From assembly GCA_947458545.1 (NCBI GenBank), contig CANGYH010000003.1, forward strand, positions 165,809-225,712: a stretch of DNA of 59,904 nt, in the 5' to 3' direction. Each line of letters opens with the position of its first letter. Position 1 is the first letter of the stretch. Below the pieces are notes generated by a model. The model was not told the origin of the DNA. It saw nothing but the letters and a program-made list of their open reading frames with translations, and made no database searches. This DNA comes from Cytophagaceae bacterium. Lineage in GTDB: Bacteria; Bacteroidota; Bacteroidia; Cytophagales; Flexibacteraceae. The translations under genes and the position numbers were made by a program. This document shows positions 18,249 through 26,338 of this stretch, in pieces.

Positions 18249-18788
18249 TTAGTCGAGCAGATCAGAGGGGCTAAACTGGCTGCGGATGAGCTTGTCTAGC
18301 TCTTGTTTGCACTTGTATTTTTTGGTTTTGGCAGAGTCTGCGTTGGCAAACTCCATCTTTTGGGCGATTTCCGTCATGGGTAGCTGGTCGAAGTAGTAAT
18401 ACATCAGTATTTGCCGGCAGTCTGGCTTTAGCTGTTGCAGGCATTTGTCTACAATAGCTACACGTTCTTGATTGTCGGGGGCTGGTGTATCGGCTAGGTC
18501 AATGGGTTGGCTGGTGTGTCTTTGCTTGCGGCTCAACTCTTTGTGCCACAGGTTTTGGCAAACGCTGTAGAGGTAAGTGCTGATTTTGGAAGAAAGCTCG
18601 AACCTGCCAGAGCGGGCTTTCTCCCAAAAGACGATGAGTGCATCTTGGAAGACGTCTTTGGCGTCTTCTTCGGAGCCACTGTTGCGGGTGATGAGCCTAG
18701 CCATCATCCGAAAGTGTTTCCGGTAGAGGTAGTCCAGCGCCCGCTCATCTCCCTTTCGGATGAGCTCCACGATTGCGTTATCGTCCAT
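18249..18788 (-). CDS. ECF-type RNA polymerase sigma factor
   Basis: This 179-residue protein has sigma region 2 at about 10-85 (DYLYRKHFRMMARLITRNSG, AKDVFQDALIVFWEKAR) and sigma region 4 at about 110-170 (LKPDCRQILMYYYFDQLPMT, EIAQKMEFANADSAKTKKYK). There is no region 3, as in ECF sigmas. It recruits RNA polymerase to a small regulon. The next gene on the strand is the transmembrane probable anti-sigma factor, 81 bp away. The target promoters cannot be read. Confidence 0.93.
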   Translation of the reverse strand: MDDNAIVELIRKGDERALDYLYRKHFRMMARLITRNSGSEEDAKDVFQDALIVFWEKARSGRFELSSKISTYLYSVCQNLWHKELSRKQRHTSQPIDLADTPAPDNQERVAIVDKCLQQLKPDCRQILMYYYFDQLPMTEIAQKMEFANADSAKTKKYKCKQELDKLIRSQFSPSDLLD

Positions 18789-18956
18789 GGAGGAGTTCAG
18801 CTCAGAAGGGGCAAGCGTGGTTATATACGCCAGGCACCCGCTAGGTAACCGGCCGGGCCGGTGGTGTTGCGTTTTGTTTCTTACATGGCCTTGCCAACCC
18901 TTATGGGCTGCCCGGCATGGCCAGGGGCAATACTACGGCGGCAGGCCGCCAATTTC

Positions 18957-19352
18957 CTAATACACAAAGGCGGCGTTCTGTACACAAGCTTCGCCGGTTA
19001 CCATCTTTTTGCCGGTTGCGGCATCGGTGAGCAAGGTTTCGAAGAAGAGGTGGTTGCGCCTGGGCTCGGCCCGCAAAAACGTTATGCTGAGGCGGTAGGG
19101 TTTGCCTACATAGACCGGCCGCAGAAACTGTAGGTTGTGGCTCAGATATACGGTACCAGGCCCGGGCATTTGTGTGCCAAACACGCGGCTGAAGGCGGCC
19201 GCCACCCACATACCATGCACGATAGGCGTTTTGAAAATCGTGCTGGCCGCATAGGCCTCGCTCAGGTGTAGGGGGTTGTTGTCGCCAGAGAGGGCCGCAA
19301 ATGCTTCTACCTGTGCCTGCGTAAAGGTGATTGCCTCTGTGTATGCCGTCAT
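18957..19352 (-). CDS. MaoC-like (R)-specific enoyl-CoA hydratase
   Basis: This 131-residue single hot-dog protein starts at ATG 19352. The hydratase-2 motif is clear: LSGDNNPLHLSEAYAAS with catalytic Asp and His, then PIVHGM. These enzymes hydrate trans-2-enoyl-CoA to (R)-3-hydroxyacyl-CoA in fatty-acid or PHA metabolism. A CACCTTTG element lies 9 nt ahead of the ATG (19369-19362). It is 31 bp downstream of the next gene, so the two may also be cotranscribed. Confidence 0.9.
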   Translation of the reverse strand: MTAYTEAITFTQAQVEAFAALSGDNNPLHLSEAYAASTIFKTPIVHGMWVAAAFSRVFGTQMPGPGTVYLSHNLQFLRPVYVGKPYRLSITFLRAEPRRNHLFFETLLTDAATGKKMVTGEACVQNAAFVY

Positions 19353-19383
19353 AACCTGCCCCAAAGGTGGGGGGCGGCAGGCC

Positions 19384-19836
19384 TTAATCTGCCCCTTGCA
19401 GGGGGGCGCCATGCTGGGCGCAAAAGTCTGCCCAGCCCTCGAAGCCGAGGTAGTAGGCAAGGGCGTCTTTGGTGGGCTGGTAAAAGCTGCGGGGCCGCTC
19501 GCCTTCTTCTGTACTTAGCAGGCGGCGCAGGGTGTCTTTGCTGATCGTGAGCAGCTCTGCCAGCAGCGGGGCCTGGCGCAGGTTCTCCAGCCCGTCGGTT
19601 GCGGCCACGGGCACGGTGCGGTCTCCGAGGCGCGCGGCCGTCTCGGCATTGATGATGGCGCAGAGCCTGATGAAGAACGTATTGTGGCTTTGCAGCGCCT
19701 CGTAGCTAGGTGCCAGGTCTGCAAAGTGCGCTGGCCAGATTTGGGCAATCCTTGCCAGCAACAATGCCCTAAGCCGAGCCAATAGTGGCGCTTCTTCTAG
19801 CCGCTTTTGTAGTTTGCGGGAGGCATTATCAGGCAT
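19384..19836 (-). CDS. Hypothetical protein with a Bacteroidota-type DNA-binding-like C-terminus
   Basis: This 150-residue protein is mostly helical. Its C-terminal half (about 95-143) reads LLTISKDTLRRLLSTEEGER then FYQPTKDALAYYLGFEGWAD. I recall this arrangement (a helix with S.dTL.Rl, a short linker, then a helix with TLd.la.yLGy..W.dF) from many Bacteroidota proteins, where it looks like a helix-turn-helix. The N-terminus holds SYEALQSHNTFFIRLCAIIN. A regulatory role is possible. It lies upstream of the MaoC gene on the same strand. Confidence 0.55.
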   Translation of the reverse strand: MPDNASRKLQKRLEEAPLLARLRALLLARIAQIWPAHFADLAPSYEALQSHNTFFIRLCAIINAETAARLGDRTVPVAATDGLENLRQAPLLAELLTISKDTLRRLLSTEEGERPRSFYQPTKDALAYYLGFEGWADFCAQHGAPLQGAD

Positions 19837-20380
19837 GGGTTTCGTGTAAGGGCCAATCCATTTTGAAAGAAAACCGGGCCCTGAACGGCGAGATGATGAG
19901 CAACTGAATAAGCCAGACTATGGGTTGTAGCACGCCGCTACGGACGCCTGTCTGGACTTCAAAACAACAGCGCGGCGGGGCATTACCTGAACGTAAAGTC
20001 TGTTTAGCCAGCGCAGGCTGCCAATTACGAACGTAAGGAAATAAGGCTAAATACGCATAAAATCTTACAACTATTCCTTTTTATGTTACTTTGTCCTTAC
20101 GCATTTATGAATAGTATAGAAGGGCGAAATTGTAAATAGACGTTGTGCGTTTTTAACCTTCCGGTGGCTCTAACAGAATTGCCAAATTGCTTTGGTAAAA
20201 CATAGCACTAAGGCGCGTTGCAACGCCTAGAATTAATTGGCAACGGCCTGGCGTACCCTTGTTGCCCCAAAAACATACTTTGATGTATGATTTACCGTTT
20301 CATTGCAAGACTTTAGGTCGCTTTTGTTACGAGGTATTGTTTGGGAGGATTTAGCGCAAACTCTAGGCAATCGGCTACCG
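19837..20380. other. AT-richer intergenic region without recognisable genes
   Basis: This 544-bp spacer separates two divergent genes. It is visibly more AT-rich than its surroundings, mainly at 20040-20340. I see no tRNA, strong hairpin or believable reading frame. The last bases lead into the CACCTTTG element of the next gene. Confidence 0.5.
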
Positions 20381-20388
20381 CACCTTTG
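20381..20388 (+). promoter_or_regulatory. -7-like element CACCTTTG four bases before a start codon
   Basis: CACCTTTG (7 of 8 to TAnnTTTG) is separated from the ATG at 20393 by only ATTC. If used, transcription would begin at or next to the start codon, giving a leaderless mRNA. Confidence 0.5.
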
Positions 20389-20392
20389 ATTC

Positions 20393-21148
20393 ATGCAAAA
20401 ATTTACACGTCAATTACGCTTTGCATGCGCGGTATCCGTTATGCTGCTTGCTGCGCATTTGTCGGCCCAGGCCCAGGTGCACCTGTTTTCGTTTGCGGAG
20501 CGGGGGCGCAGCTTTTCTACCGCTGCCCACCTGTGGCAGCCCACCCCGAGTGCAGACCGCACCCGCGTGGGCGATGCCAGCCGAGGCAGTGCTTATCTGA
20601 GGCCTCGCAGCCAGTTTACAATGGTGCACATGGGTGGCCAATACATGCTCCGTGGCATAGCCTTAGGCTACAGCATCGGGGCGGGGTGTACGCCTAAGGT
20701 AGATGATACGCCCGGCAATGATTTTACCTACCGCACCAGAGACTATGCCGGCGATGCCCAACTGAGCCTTGGGGTGGTGGCTTTGCGGGCAGGTGGCCTC
20801 TGCGTGGTGCCTACGTTCGGCATGGGCTACGGTGTGTGGGCCAGCCATTACCAGGCCCGCAGCACGGCCCAGGCCAGTACACGCCACGAAGACCAGGAGG
20901 AGGGCCTTTGGAGCCAGCACATCGTGCAAGATGCCAACCTGCTGCTATTGTACACGCTGCCTTACCGCGAGAGCAGCGGCCCCCGGCTAAGCTTTAGCCT
21001 GCGGGCAGGCTATAAGGCCTACCGCCCCAGTGCTGCCCTGCGCACCATGACAGAAACCCTGCCGGGCCAGTACGATATGCGCATGGCCGGTGGCTATGTG
21101 CAACTGGGCATTGGCACGGGCCTGGTGCGCACGCAGCCGAAGCGCTAA
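20393..21148 (+). CDS. Secreted or outer-membrane barrel-like protein, unknown function
   Basis: This 251-residue protein has a signal peptide (hydrophobic MLLAAHLSAQAQ, residues 17-28). The mature part alternates hydrophobic and polar residues with many aromatics and Gly (MVHMGGQYMLRGIALGYSIG, LSFSLRAGYKAYRP), suggesting a small beta-barrel. I recognise no family. Its last four bases overlap the end of the convergent LysE-type gene. Confidence 0.6.
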   Translation: MQKFTRQLRFACAVSVMLLAAHLSAQAQVHLFSFAERGRSFSTAAHLWQPTPSADRTRVGDASRGSAYLRPRSQFTMVHMGGQYMLRGIALGYSIGAGCTPKVDDTPGNDFTYRTRDYAGDAQLSLGVVALRAGGLCVVPTFGMGYGVWASHYQARSTAQASTRHEDQEEGLWSQHIVQDANLLLLYTLPYRESSGPRLSFSLRAGYKAYRPSAALRTMTETLPGQYDMRMAGGYVQLGIGTGLVRTQPKR

Positions 21149-21783
21149 GCCGCCAGGCGCTGGCAAGTGGTGAGTATGAGGTAGGCCCCGGCCCCGGCCA
21201 TGATGCCCCCAGCCACCCGGTTGACGATGATAAGGTTGCGCCGCGAGAGCACCCGGTTGAGGCGCTTGGCCAGGTAGGCCTTGGTAAGATCTGTGCCAAA
21301 GGTGGTGGCCAAGATAACGGCCGAGTAGAGGCCTTGCAGGCCATGGCCGCCAGCGGCGGCTAGGTCTGCCCCGGCCGCGCCTGCGCCTAGCCAGACTACA
21401 GACGTGCCAGGGTTGAAGGTGTTGAGCACAAAGCCTTTGCCCAGACTCCGCAGGCGCGAGCGGTGGCGGCTGCGGTTGGGTAGGTGGTGGCGGCGCAGGT
21501 CTGGTTTTTTGAAGATGGCCGTAAGCCCCAATGCCAGCAGTATGGCACCGCCTGCCACAGACAGCCATACGCTGTGGCTAAGCCCCTGCAGCAGGCTGCC
21601 CACGCCGAGCCAGAATAGCAAGGCGTAAAGTGCGTCTGACAGCAGGATGCCGGTGGCAAATTGCGCCCCGGCTTTGAAGCCCCGTGTGATGGAGGTGTCT
21701 AACAAGGCAAAGAAGACGGGGCCAATGGCAAACGCCAGGCCCATGCCCACCACCATCCCCTTGCCGATCGCCTCTATCACCAT
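21145..21783 (-). CDS. LysE-family amino-acid exporter
   Basis: This 212-residue protein has the six-helix LysE/RhtB pattern. The first helix carries GMGLAFAIGPVFFALLDTSI (GPxx in a helix is the family sign), and FNPGTSVVWLG matches the family NP motif of helix 4. It would export amino acids or similar small molecules across the inner membrane. There is a charged His/Arg-rich loop (RRHHLPNRSRHRSRLRSLGK) at about 97-116. The substrate is unknown. Confidence 0.88.
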   Translation of the reverse strand: MVIEAIGKGMVVGMGLAFAIGPVFFALLDTSITRGFKAGAQFATGILLSDALYALLFWLGVGSLLQGLSHSVWLSVAGGAILLALGLTAIFKKPDLRRHHLPNRSRHRSRLRSLGKGFVLNTFNPGTSVVWLGAGAAGADLAAAGGHGLQGLYSAVILATTFGTDLTKAYLAKRLNRVLSRRNLIIVNRVAGGIMAGAGAYLILTTCQRLAA

Positions 21784-21801
21784 GGTTGTGCGGGCACAAA
21801 C

Positions 21802-23430
21802 CTAGCCCCGAGCGGCCACAAAGGCTTCCCAGTCTTTGAGTATCTGCCCCTTTACCACGCGCGGAAACTTGTTTTGGCCGCCCTCTTTGCCGCGGGCACG
21901 CAGAAAGTCGTAAAAGGCCTGGCTGGGCAGCACCCGGGCCTGCACGTCTTTCAGGGCGTGGCGGCGCTCTACCCGGTAGTCATCGTTAAGGATCCTCAGG
22001 TGGTGGTCTATGCGAGCCATCACGGCATCGGCGTCAGGCAGGGCGCCGTCTATGCCCAGGTACCAGTTGTGGGCAAACAGGGTGCCGTGGGGCACGCCCG
22101 CCACCGTAAACTCTCGCACGGTAAAGCCCATCTCTTCTGAGGTAAGCTCTACGGCGCGGTTCATGTTGTCAACCGAGAGGTGTTCGCCGCAGAGGCTAAG
22201 GAAGTGCTTGGTACGCCCGGTGATGACGATTTCGGCCTCGGCCAGGTCTGTAAAACGGACGGTGTCGCCCAGCAGGTAGCGCCAGGTGCCCGAGCAGGTG
22301 GTGAGCAGGATGGCGTAATCTACCCCCTCTTGCACCTGGCCTACGCCCAGGGCTTGGGCACCGGGTTTGAGCTCGCCGTCTGGGCCAAAGTTTTCGTCGT
22401 TGAAGGGCACAAACTCGAAGAACATGCCTAGGTCTGATGCCAGGCGCATGCCTTTGGCCCCTTTGCGAGCCTGGTAGGCCACAAAGCCCTCGGAGGCCAG
22501 GTAGGTCTCCAGGTACACGAGAGGCTTGCCAAGCAGTGCCTCGAAGCCCTTTTTGTAGGGCTCGAAGGCCACGCCCCCGTGGGTAAACACGGCCAGATTG
22601 GGCCAGATGTCGTGGATCGTTTTGACGTTGTAATGGGCAATGATCTTCTCCATTAACAACTGCAGCCAGGCGGGTACACCTACGATGTAGCCGATGTCCC
22701 AGTCTTTGGCCTTCAGCACGATCTCGTCTAGCTTGTGGCCCCAGTCTTGCTCGGCGGCAATACGCTTGCCCGGCTTGTAAAAGGGCTGAAACCAGCGCGG
22801 AATCTGCCTGGCCTGTATGCCCGAGAGGTCTCCCTCGTATCGGTAGCCCACTTTGTTGAGCTGTGTAGAGCCGCCAAGCATGAGCACCCCGCGGGTAAAG
22901 AGGCTAGGGGGCAGGTCGTACTGGGTCAGCGTCAGGATTTGCCGCACCCCCACGCGCCGGATGTGCTTGGTCATGTCGGCGGTGACGGGGATGTACTTGG
23001 TGCTGGCGTCTGAGGTACCCGAGCTCAAGGCGAAGTACTTCACCTTACCGGGCCAGCATACGTCGGCTTGTCCATCTAGGGCGCGCTGCCACCAGGGGCG
23101 GAACATGGTCTGGTAGTCGTGCATGGGCACCGCCGCTTGGAAGGCGGCCAGCAGGGCCTGCGGGTTGCGGCTGCGGTAGTGGCTTAAGATTTGCCCAAAG
23201 CCGTGGTGGCGGCCAAACTCGGTGTCGGCGGCACGCTCCAGCAGATTGAAGAGTACCTGGTTTTGCTGTGCCTCGGCCGACGGTTTGCGACGGCGTACCC
23301 GGTCGCTAAGCTCTAGCGTGCGTTTTAGCAGGTTGCCGAGCAGGGGTAAGCGGTCTGAAGACAGGCGCAGAGAGAGAGATTGAGCCAATGCAATAAAAGC
23401 GTAAAAAAAGGGAGGAGTCTGGAGGGCCAC
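21802..23430 (-). CDS. GH3-family acyl-adenylate-forming enzyme
   Basis: This 542-residue protein starts with GTG. It has the three adenylation motifs of GH3 proteins: ALSSGTSDASTKYIP (135-149, phosphate loop), YLETYLASEGFVAYQ, and CSGTWRYLLGDTVRFTD. By family it activates a carboxylic acid with ATP and may join it to an amino acid. Plant homologues act on jasmonate or auxin; bacterial substrates are mostly unknown. The minus-strand element TAATTTTG (23455-23448) lies 17 nt before the GTG and supports this start. Confidence 0.9.
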   Translation of the reverse strand: MALQTPPFFYAFIALAQSLSLRLSSDRLPLLGNLLKRTLELSDRVRRRKPSAEAQQNQVLFNLLERAADTEFGRHHGFGQILSHYRSRNPQALLAAFQAAVPMHDYQTMFRPWWQRALDGQADVCWPGKVKYFALSSGTSDASTKYIPVTADMTKHIRRVGVRQILTLTQYDLPPSLFTRGVLMLGGSTQLNKVGYRYEGDLSGIQARQIPRWFQPFYKPGKRIAAEQDWGHKLDEIVLKAKDWDIGYIVGVPAWLQLLMEKIIAHYNVKTIHDIWPNLAVFTHGGVAFEPYKKGFEALLGKPLVYLETYLASEGFVAYQARKGAKGMRLASDLGMFFEFVPFNDENFGPDGELKPGAQALGVGQVQEGVDYAILLTTCSGTWRYLLGDTVRFTDLAEAEIVITGRTKHFLSLCGEHLSVDNMNRAVELTSEEMGFTVREFTVAGVPHGTLFAHNWYLGIDGALPDADAVMARIDHHLRILNDDYRVERRHALKDVQARVLPSQAFYDFLRARGKEGGQNKFPRVVKGQILKDWEAFVAARG

Positions 23431-23447
23431 AAGCCGGAAGCTGTCTA

Positions 23448-23455
23448 CAAAATTA
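23448..23455 (-). promoter_or_regulatory. -7 element TAATTTTG of the GH3-family gene
   Basis: A perfect TAnnTTTG match on the minus strand, 17 nt before the GTG start at 23430. Confidence 0.55.
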
Positions 23456-23528
23456 GGCCATTGTTAATCCATCACTCAGGCAAACGGCGTGCCAGGCTCG
23501 CCGCAACAACGTGGTTGGCCGTGGGCCG

Positions 23529-23536
23529 TATCTTTG
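23529..23536 (+). promoter_or_regulatory. -7 element TATCTTTG of tatA, five bases before the ATG
   Basis: A perfect TAnnTTTG match with TTGG about 15 bp upstream. Only CAGAT separates it from the ATG at 23542, so the transcript would be leaderless or nearly so. Confidence 0.6.
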
Positions 23537-23541
23537 CAGAT

Positions 23542-23748
23542 ATGCAAAGCATTGCTGCCATCCTGGCTTTCAGCCTCGGCCCTATGGAGATAACGTTGGT
23601 CTTGGCTGTGCTTATCCTTTTCTTTGGGGCTAAGCGTATCCCCAACCTGGCCCGTGGGCTAGGCAAGTCTATCTCTGAGTTCAAAAAGGGCCAGAGCGAG
23701 GGGACCGTCGAGAAAGAAGAAGGGGTGAAGGAGGATAGGCAGGGCTAA
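23542..23748 (+). CDS. tatA: Twin-arginine translocase subunit TatA/TatE
   Basis: This 68-residue protein has the TatA plan: a short N-terminal part (MQSIAAILAFSLGPMEI), one membrane helix (TLVLAVLILFFGAKRIPNLA), the hinge with FGAKRIP, an amphipathic helix (RGLGKSISEFKKGQ), and a charged tail. TatA oligomers form the pore for folded proteins carrying twin-arginine signals. ATG 23542 was chosen because Bacteroidota TatA proteins share this short N-terminus and a -7 element directly precedes it. No tatC is nearby. Confidence 0.92.
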   Translation: MQSIAAILAFSLGPMEITLVLAVLILFFGAKRIPNLARGLGKSISEFKKGQSEGTVEKEEGVKEDRQG

Positions 23749-23759
23749 ACTCCTTCAGC

Positions 23760-24038
23760 CTACCCCTTACTCCCGCACCAGCCGGCCTTGCCAGACTTTT
23801 GCCTATTGCCCAGGGTCAGCCTATCTGCGCCCGACGAGCGGTAGTGCACCTGGCCTACCTCCACTTCGGCACCCTGCATGGCGCTGTACATAAAGTCTCT
23901 GCGGATAGAGTCTATGCCTGGCGCCACCATACGCTCCATGGTGTAGCCGCTTTGCAGCATACCTGCCTGGCCGTTTGAGTCCACCCAGCGGTCAAAAAAG
24001 CTCGATAGCTGGCCGCGGCTGTAGTTGTACCATTGCAC
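23760..24038 (-). CDS. Hypothetical protein
   Basis: A possible 92-residue protein from GTG 24038 (VQWYNYSRGQLSSFFDRWVD). Codon choice is typical of genes in this window. A TACCTTTC box (24064-24057, one mismatch from TAnnTTTG) lies 18 nt upstream. There is no signal peptide, and I recognise no domain. It lies between convergent tatA and divergent gatA. It might also be the remaining 3' part of a longer, broken gene. Confidence 0.45.
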   Translation of the reverse strand: MQWYNYSRGQLSSFFDRWVDSNGQAGMLQSGYTMERMVAPGIDSIRRDFMYSAMQGAEVEVGQVHYRSSGADRLTLGNRQKSGKAGWCGSKG

Positions 24039-24093
24039 AGGATGCCCGGGCAAGCCGAAAGGTAACTTTTTACATAACACAATTTACCGGCCC

Positions 24094-24101
24094 TACCTTT
24101 G
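24094..24101 (+). promoter_or_regulatory. -7 element TACCTTTG of gatA
   Basis: A perfect TAnnTTTG match; a T-rich stretch about 23 bp upstream (TTTTTA) may be the -33 box. The gatA start lies 33 nt downstream. Confidence 0.6.
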
Positions 24102-24134
24102 CCCCCGCATCGCTAATCCCCCGCCCGCCTCCCT

Positions 24135-25511
24135 TTGACGACCGTCGAGAAAACCCGCCTGTACCTGGATCGCATCGCCGAAAAGGCGGCGCTCAACGCT
24201 TTTCTGGAAGTTTACCCCGACGAAGCCCTGGCCCAGGCCGCCGAGGTGGATCGGCGCATAGCCGCCGGGCAGGCCGGGCCGCTGGCCGGCAAGGTGGTGG
24301 GTGTGAAGGACGTCATCAGCCATGCGGGCCATAAGCTGACGGCAGGCAGCAAGATGCTGCAAGGCTACACGGCGCCCTACTCGGCCACGGCCGTAGAGCG
24401 CCTGCTGGCGGCGGATGCCGTTATCATCGGGCGGCAAAACTGCGACGAGTTTGCCATGGGCAGCTCTAACGAGAACTCGGCCTACGGCCCGGCCCTCAAC
24501 GCTGCCGACGAGTCTCGGGTGCCGGGGGGCAGCTCCGGCGGCTCTGCCGTGGCCCTACAAGCAGACCTGTGCGACTTGAGCCTAGGCTCGGATACGGGCG
24601 GCTCTGTGCGGCAGCCTGCGGCCTTTACGGGCACGTATGGCCTGAAGCCTACTTATGGCCGCATCAGCCGCTGGGGCCTGGTGGCCTACGGCAGCAGCTT
24701 CGACTGCATCGGGCCGTTGGGTAAGAGTCTGGAAGACCTGGCCCTGCTGCTGGAGGTGCTGGCCGGTGCCGACGAGCACGACAGCACCAGCAGTAGCCAG
24801 CCCACCGCCCCCTACCGCGCTCAACTTGCTGCCACGCCCGAGCGCCCGCTGCGCTTTGGCATCTTGCGCCAGGCCCTGGACGCCGGCGACGATGCCCTGC
24901 ACCCCACCGTGCGCACCGCCCTGACGCAGAAGATGGAGGCCCTCAAGGCTGCCGGGCATTCCGTAGAAGTGTATGACTTTCCGCTGCTGGACTATATCCT
25001 GCCCACCTACTACATCCTGACCATGGCCGAGGCCAGCAGCAACTTGAGCCGCTACGACGGTGTGCGCTACGGCTACCGCACGCCCAACCCCGCTAACCTA
25101 GAGGATATGTACAAACGCACCCGCGCCGAAGGCTTTGGCCGCGAGGTGAAGCGCCGTATTCTGCTGGGCAACTTCGTGCTGAGCGCCGATTATTACGACG
25201 CCTACTTTACCAAGGCCCAGCGCGTGCGCCGCCTTATCCAGCAAGCCAACGACCAACTGCTGCAGCGCTTCGATGCCCTGCTGACGCCCGTGGCCCCGGG
25301 CCCGGCCTGGCAACTGGGCCAAAAGCGCACCAACCCCATTGAGATGTTCTTGGCAGACATCTTCACCGTGCAAGCCAACCTGACGGGTCAGCCCGCCGTG
25401 GCCTTCCCCGCCGGGCAGGCCGACGGGCTCCCCATCGGGCTGCAACTCATGGGCCACCCCTTCCAGGAGGGGGCGCTTCTGCAAGCGGCAAGGGTGGTGG
25501 AAGGGGTGTAG
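24135..25511 (+). CDS. gatA: Asp-tRNA(Asn)/Glu-tRNA(Gln) amidotransferase subunit A
   Basis: This 458-residue protein starts with TTG. The amidase Ser-cisSer-Lys triad is complete: Lys58 (VGVKDV), Ser133 (PGGSSGGSAVA) and Ser157 (GSDTGGSVRQPA). Their spacing equals that of known GatA (offset 21 throughout). GatA supplies ammonia from glutamine to the GatB-bound misacylated tRNA. gatB and gatC are not adjacent. The start is preceded by TACCTTTG at 24094-24101. It ends at TAG 25511, just before the RAYT element. Confidence 0.95.
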   Translation: MTTVEKTRLYLDRIAEKAALNAFLEVYPDEALAQAAEVDRRIAAGQAGPLAGKVVGVKDVISHAGHKLTAGSKMLQGYTAPYSATAVERLLAADAVIIGRQNCDEFAMGSSNENSAYGPALNAADESRVPGGSSGGSAVALQADLCDLSLGSDTGGSVRQPAAFTGTYGLKPTYGRISRWGLVAYGSSFDCIGPLGKSLEDLALLLEVLAGADEHDSTSSSQPTAPYRAQLAATPERPLRFGILRQALDAGDDALHPTVRTALTQKMEALKAAGHSVEVYDFPLLDYILPTYYILTMAEASSNLSRYDGVRYGYRTPNPANLEDMYKRTRAEGFGREVKRRILLGNFVLSADYYDAYFTKAQRVRRLIQQANDQLLQRFDALLTPVAPGPAWQLGQKRTNPIEMFLADIFTVQANLTGQPAVAFPAGQADGLPIGLQLMGHPFQEGALLQAARVVEGV

Positions 25512-25526
25512 GCGACGTTCTAACTA

Positions 25527-25594
25527 TGCTTGCTGTTCGAGGGCTCCAGCCCTCGTAACCCTCACAGGCAGGGCTCCAGCCCTGCATTCGTCCC
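25527..25594. repeat. Left REP doublet of the RAYT element
   Basis: It contains CGAGGGCTCCAGCCCTCG (25538-25555) and GCAGGGCTCCAGCCCTGC (25568-25585). It is the inverted partner of 26201-26268. Confidence 0.9.
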
Positions 25595-25618
25595 ATGGCA
25601 GACCTTAGCCAAAGAGAA

Positions 25619-26173
25619 TCAAACTAGTACAAGCGGAAGTAAACCCTCCCCTCCAAGATAGTCATAAGCACTGCTGTAGCGATAATGCTCAGGCTCACGA
25701 ACGAGACCTGCCTTGACGGGATTTTCATGGATATAAGCGAGCTTCTGCTCTAAGAAATCTCTAGAAAAGCAGATTATAGGGTGGTTTCCTGGCTGCCACA
25801 ATTTGAACGCCTGCTGAGATGGCTTACCAGCAAACTGAAATCGATTGAGGAGCAACTGTTTCCTACTCTCTGGCACCTGCCCGGTAGATAAATTTTGATA
25901 AATTGCCTTCGCCGTGAAGGACTTAAAGTCTCGTAATACTCCAGATAAATTACCTTCGGAATGCGAGCATAGCAGGTGCAAATGATTAGGCATAAGGCAC
26001 CAGGCATGTATATCCAAACCCTTATTTTGAACACAGTATCTTAGGTTATCCAAGCAAATATCCGCCAATTGGGGACGAATAAATATCTCCAGCCACTCAA
26101 CTACCGTCATTGTTAAAAAGTGAATAGCAGCTTGATCGCTGATTAAAAAACCTTTCCTGTATTGTCCTTGCAT
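25619..26173 (-). CDS. REP-associated tyrosine transposase (Y1/IS200-like, RAYT)
   Basis: This 184-residue HUH-type single-strand transposase has the metal-binding motif His64-Leu-His66 (MPNHLHLLC) and the catalytic Tyr147 in LAYIHENPVKAG. Both are standard for the RAYT branch. These proteins cut and move short palindromic REP sequences. The gene is more AT-rich than its neighbours, suggesting recent arrival. It appears intact, and the REP doublets beside it are its likely substrates. Confidence 0.93.
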   Translation of the reverse strand: MQGQYRKGFLISDQAAIHFLTMTVVEWLEIFIRPQLADICLDNLRYCVQNKGLDIHAWCLMPNHLHLLCSHSEGNLSGVLRDFKSFTAKAIYQNLSTGQVPESRKQLLLNRFQFAGKPSQQAFKLWQPGNHPIICFSRDFLEQKLAYIHENPVKAGLVREPEHYRYSSAYDYLGGEGLLPLVLV

Positions 26174-26200
26174 AGCTTTTCTTCGGCAAGGTAGTCTCTG

Positions 26201-26268
26201 GGGGCGAATGCAGGGCTGGAGCCCTGCTAATGAGGGTTACGAGGGCTAGAGCCCTCGAACAGCAAGCA
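26201..26268. repeat. Right REP doublet of the RAYT element
   Basis: It contains GCAGGGCTGGAGCCCTGC (26210-26227) and CGAGGGCTAGAGCCCTCG (26240-26257), inverted relative to 25527-25594. Confidence 0.9.
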
Positions 26269-26338
26269 AAGCTCAAAAACCCTCCACCCGCCCGGGCAGT
26301 ATATCTTGGCATGCGGCCCGTAGGCTGCGCTGCATCCC

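Larger units (their letters stand above)
25527..26268. mobile_element. RAYT/REP element: transposase gene between inverted palindromic doublets
   Basis: A 742-bp unit carrying a REP-associated tyrosine transposase gene on the minus strand between two 68-bp inverted repeats (25527-25594 and 26201-26268; 63 of 68 bases match). Each repeat holds two 18-bp palindromes of the type GGGCTCCAGCCC with different outer bases. It lies between gatA and the exonuclease gene. A further copy of the outer palindrome with the same flank (TTGCTGTT) lies at 59885-59902. Confidence 0.85.

Noticed and set aside
24135-24137. TTG start of gatA as an artefact
   Set aside because: I considered a later ATG, but catalytic residue spacing and the conserved N-terminal helix need this start, and a -7 element precedes it.
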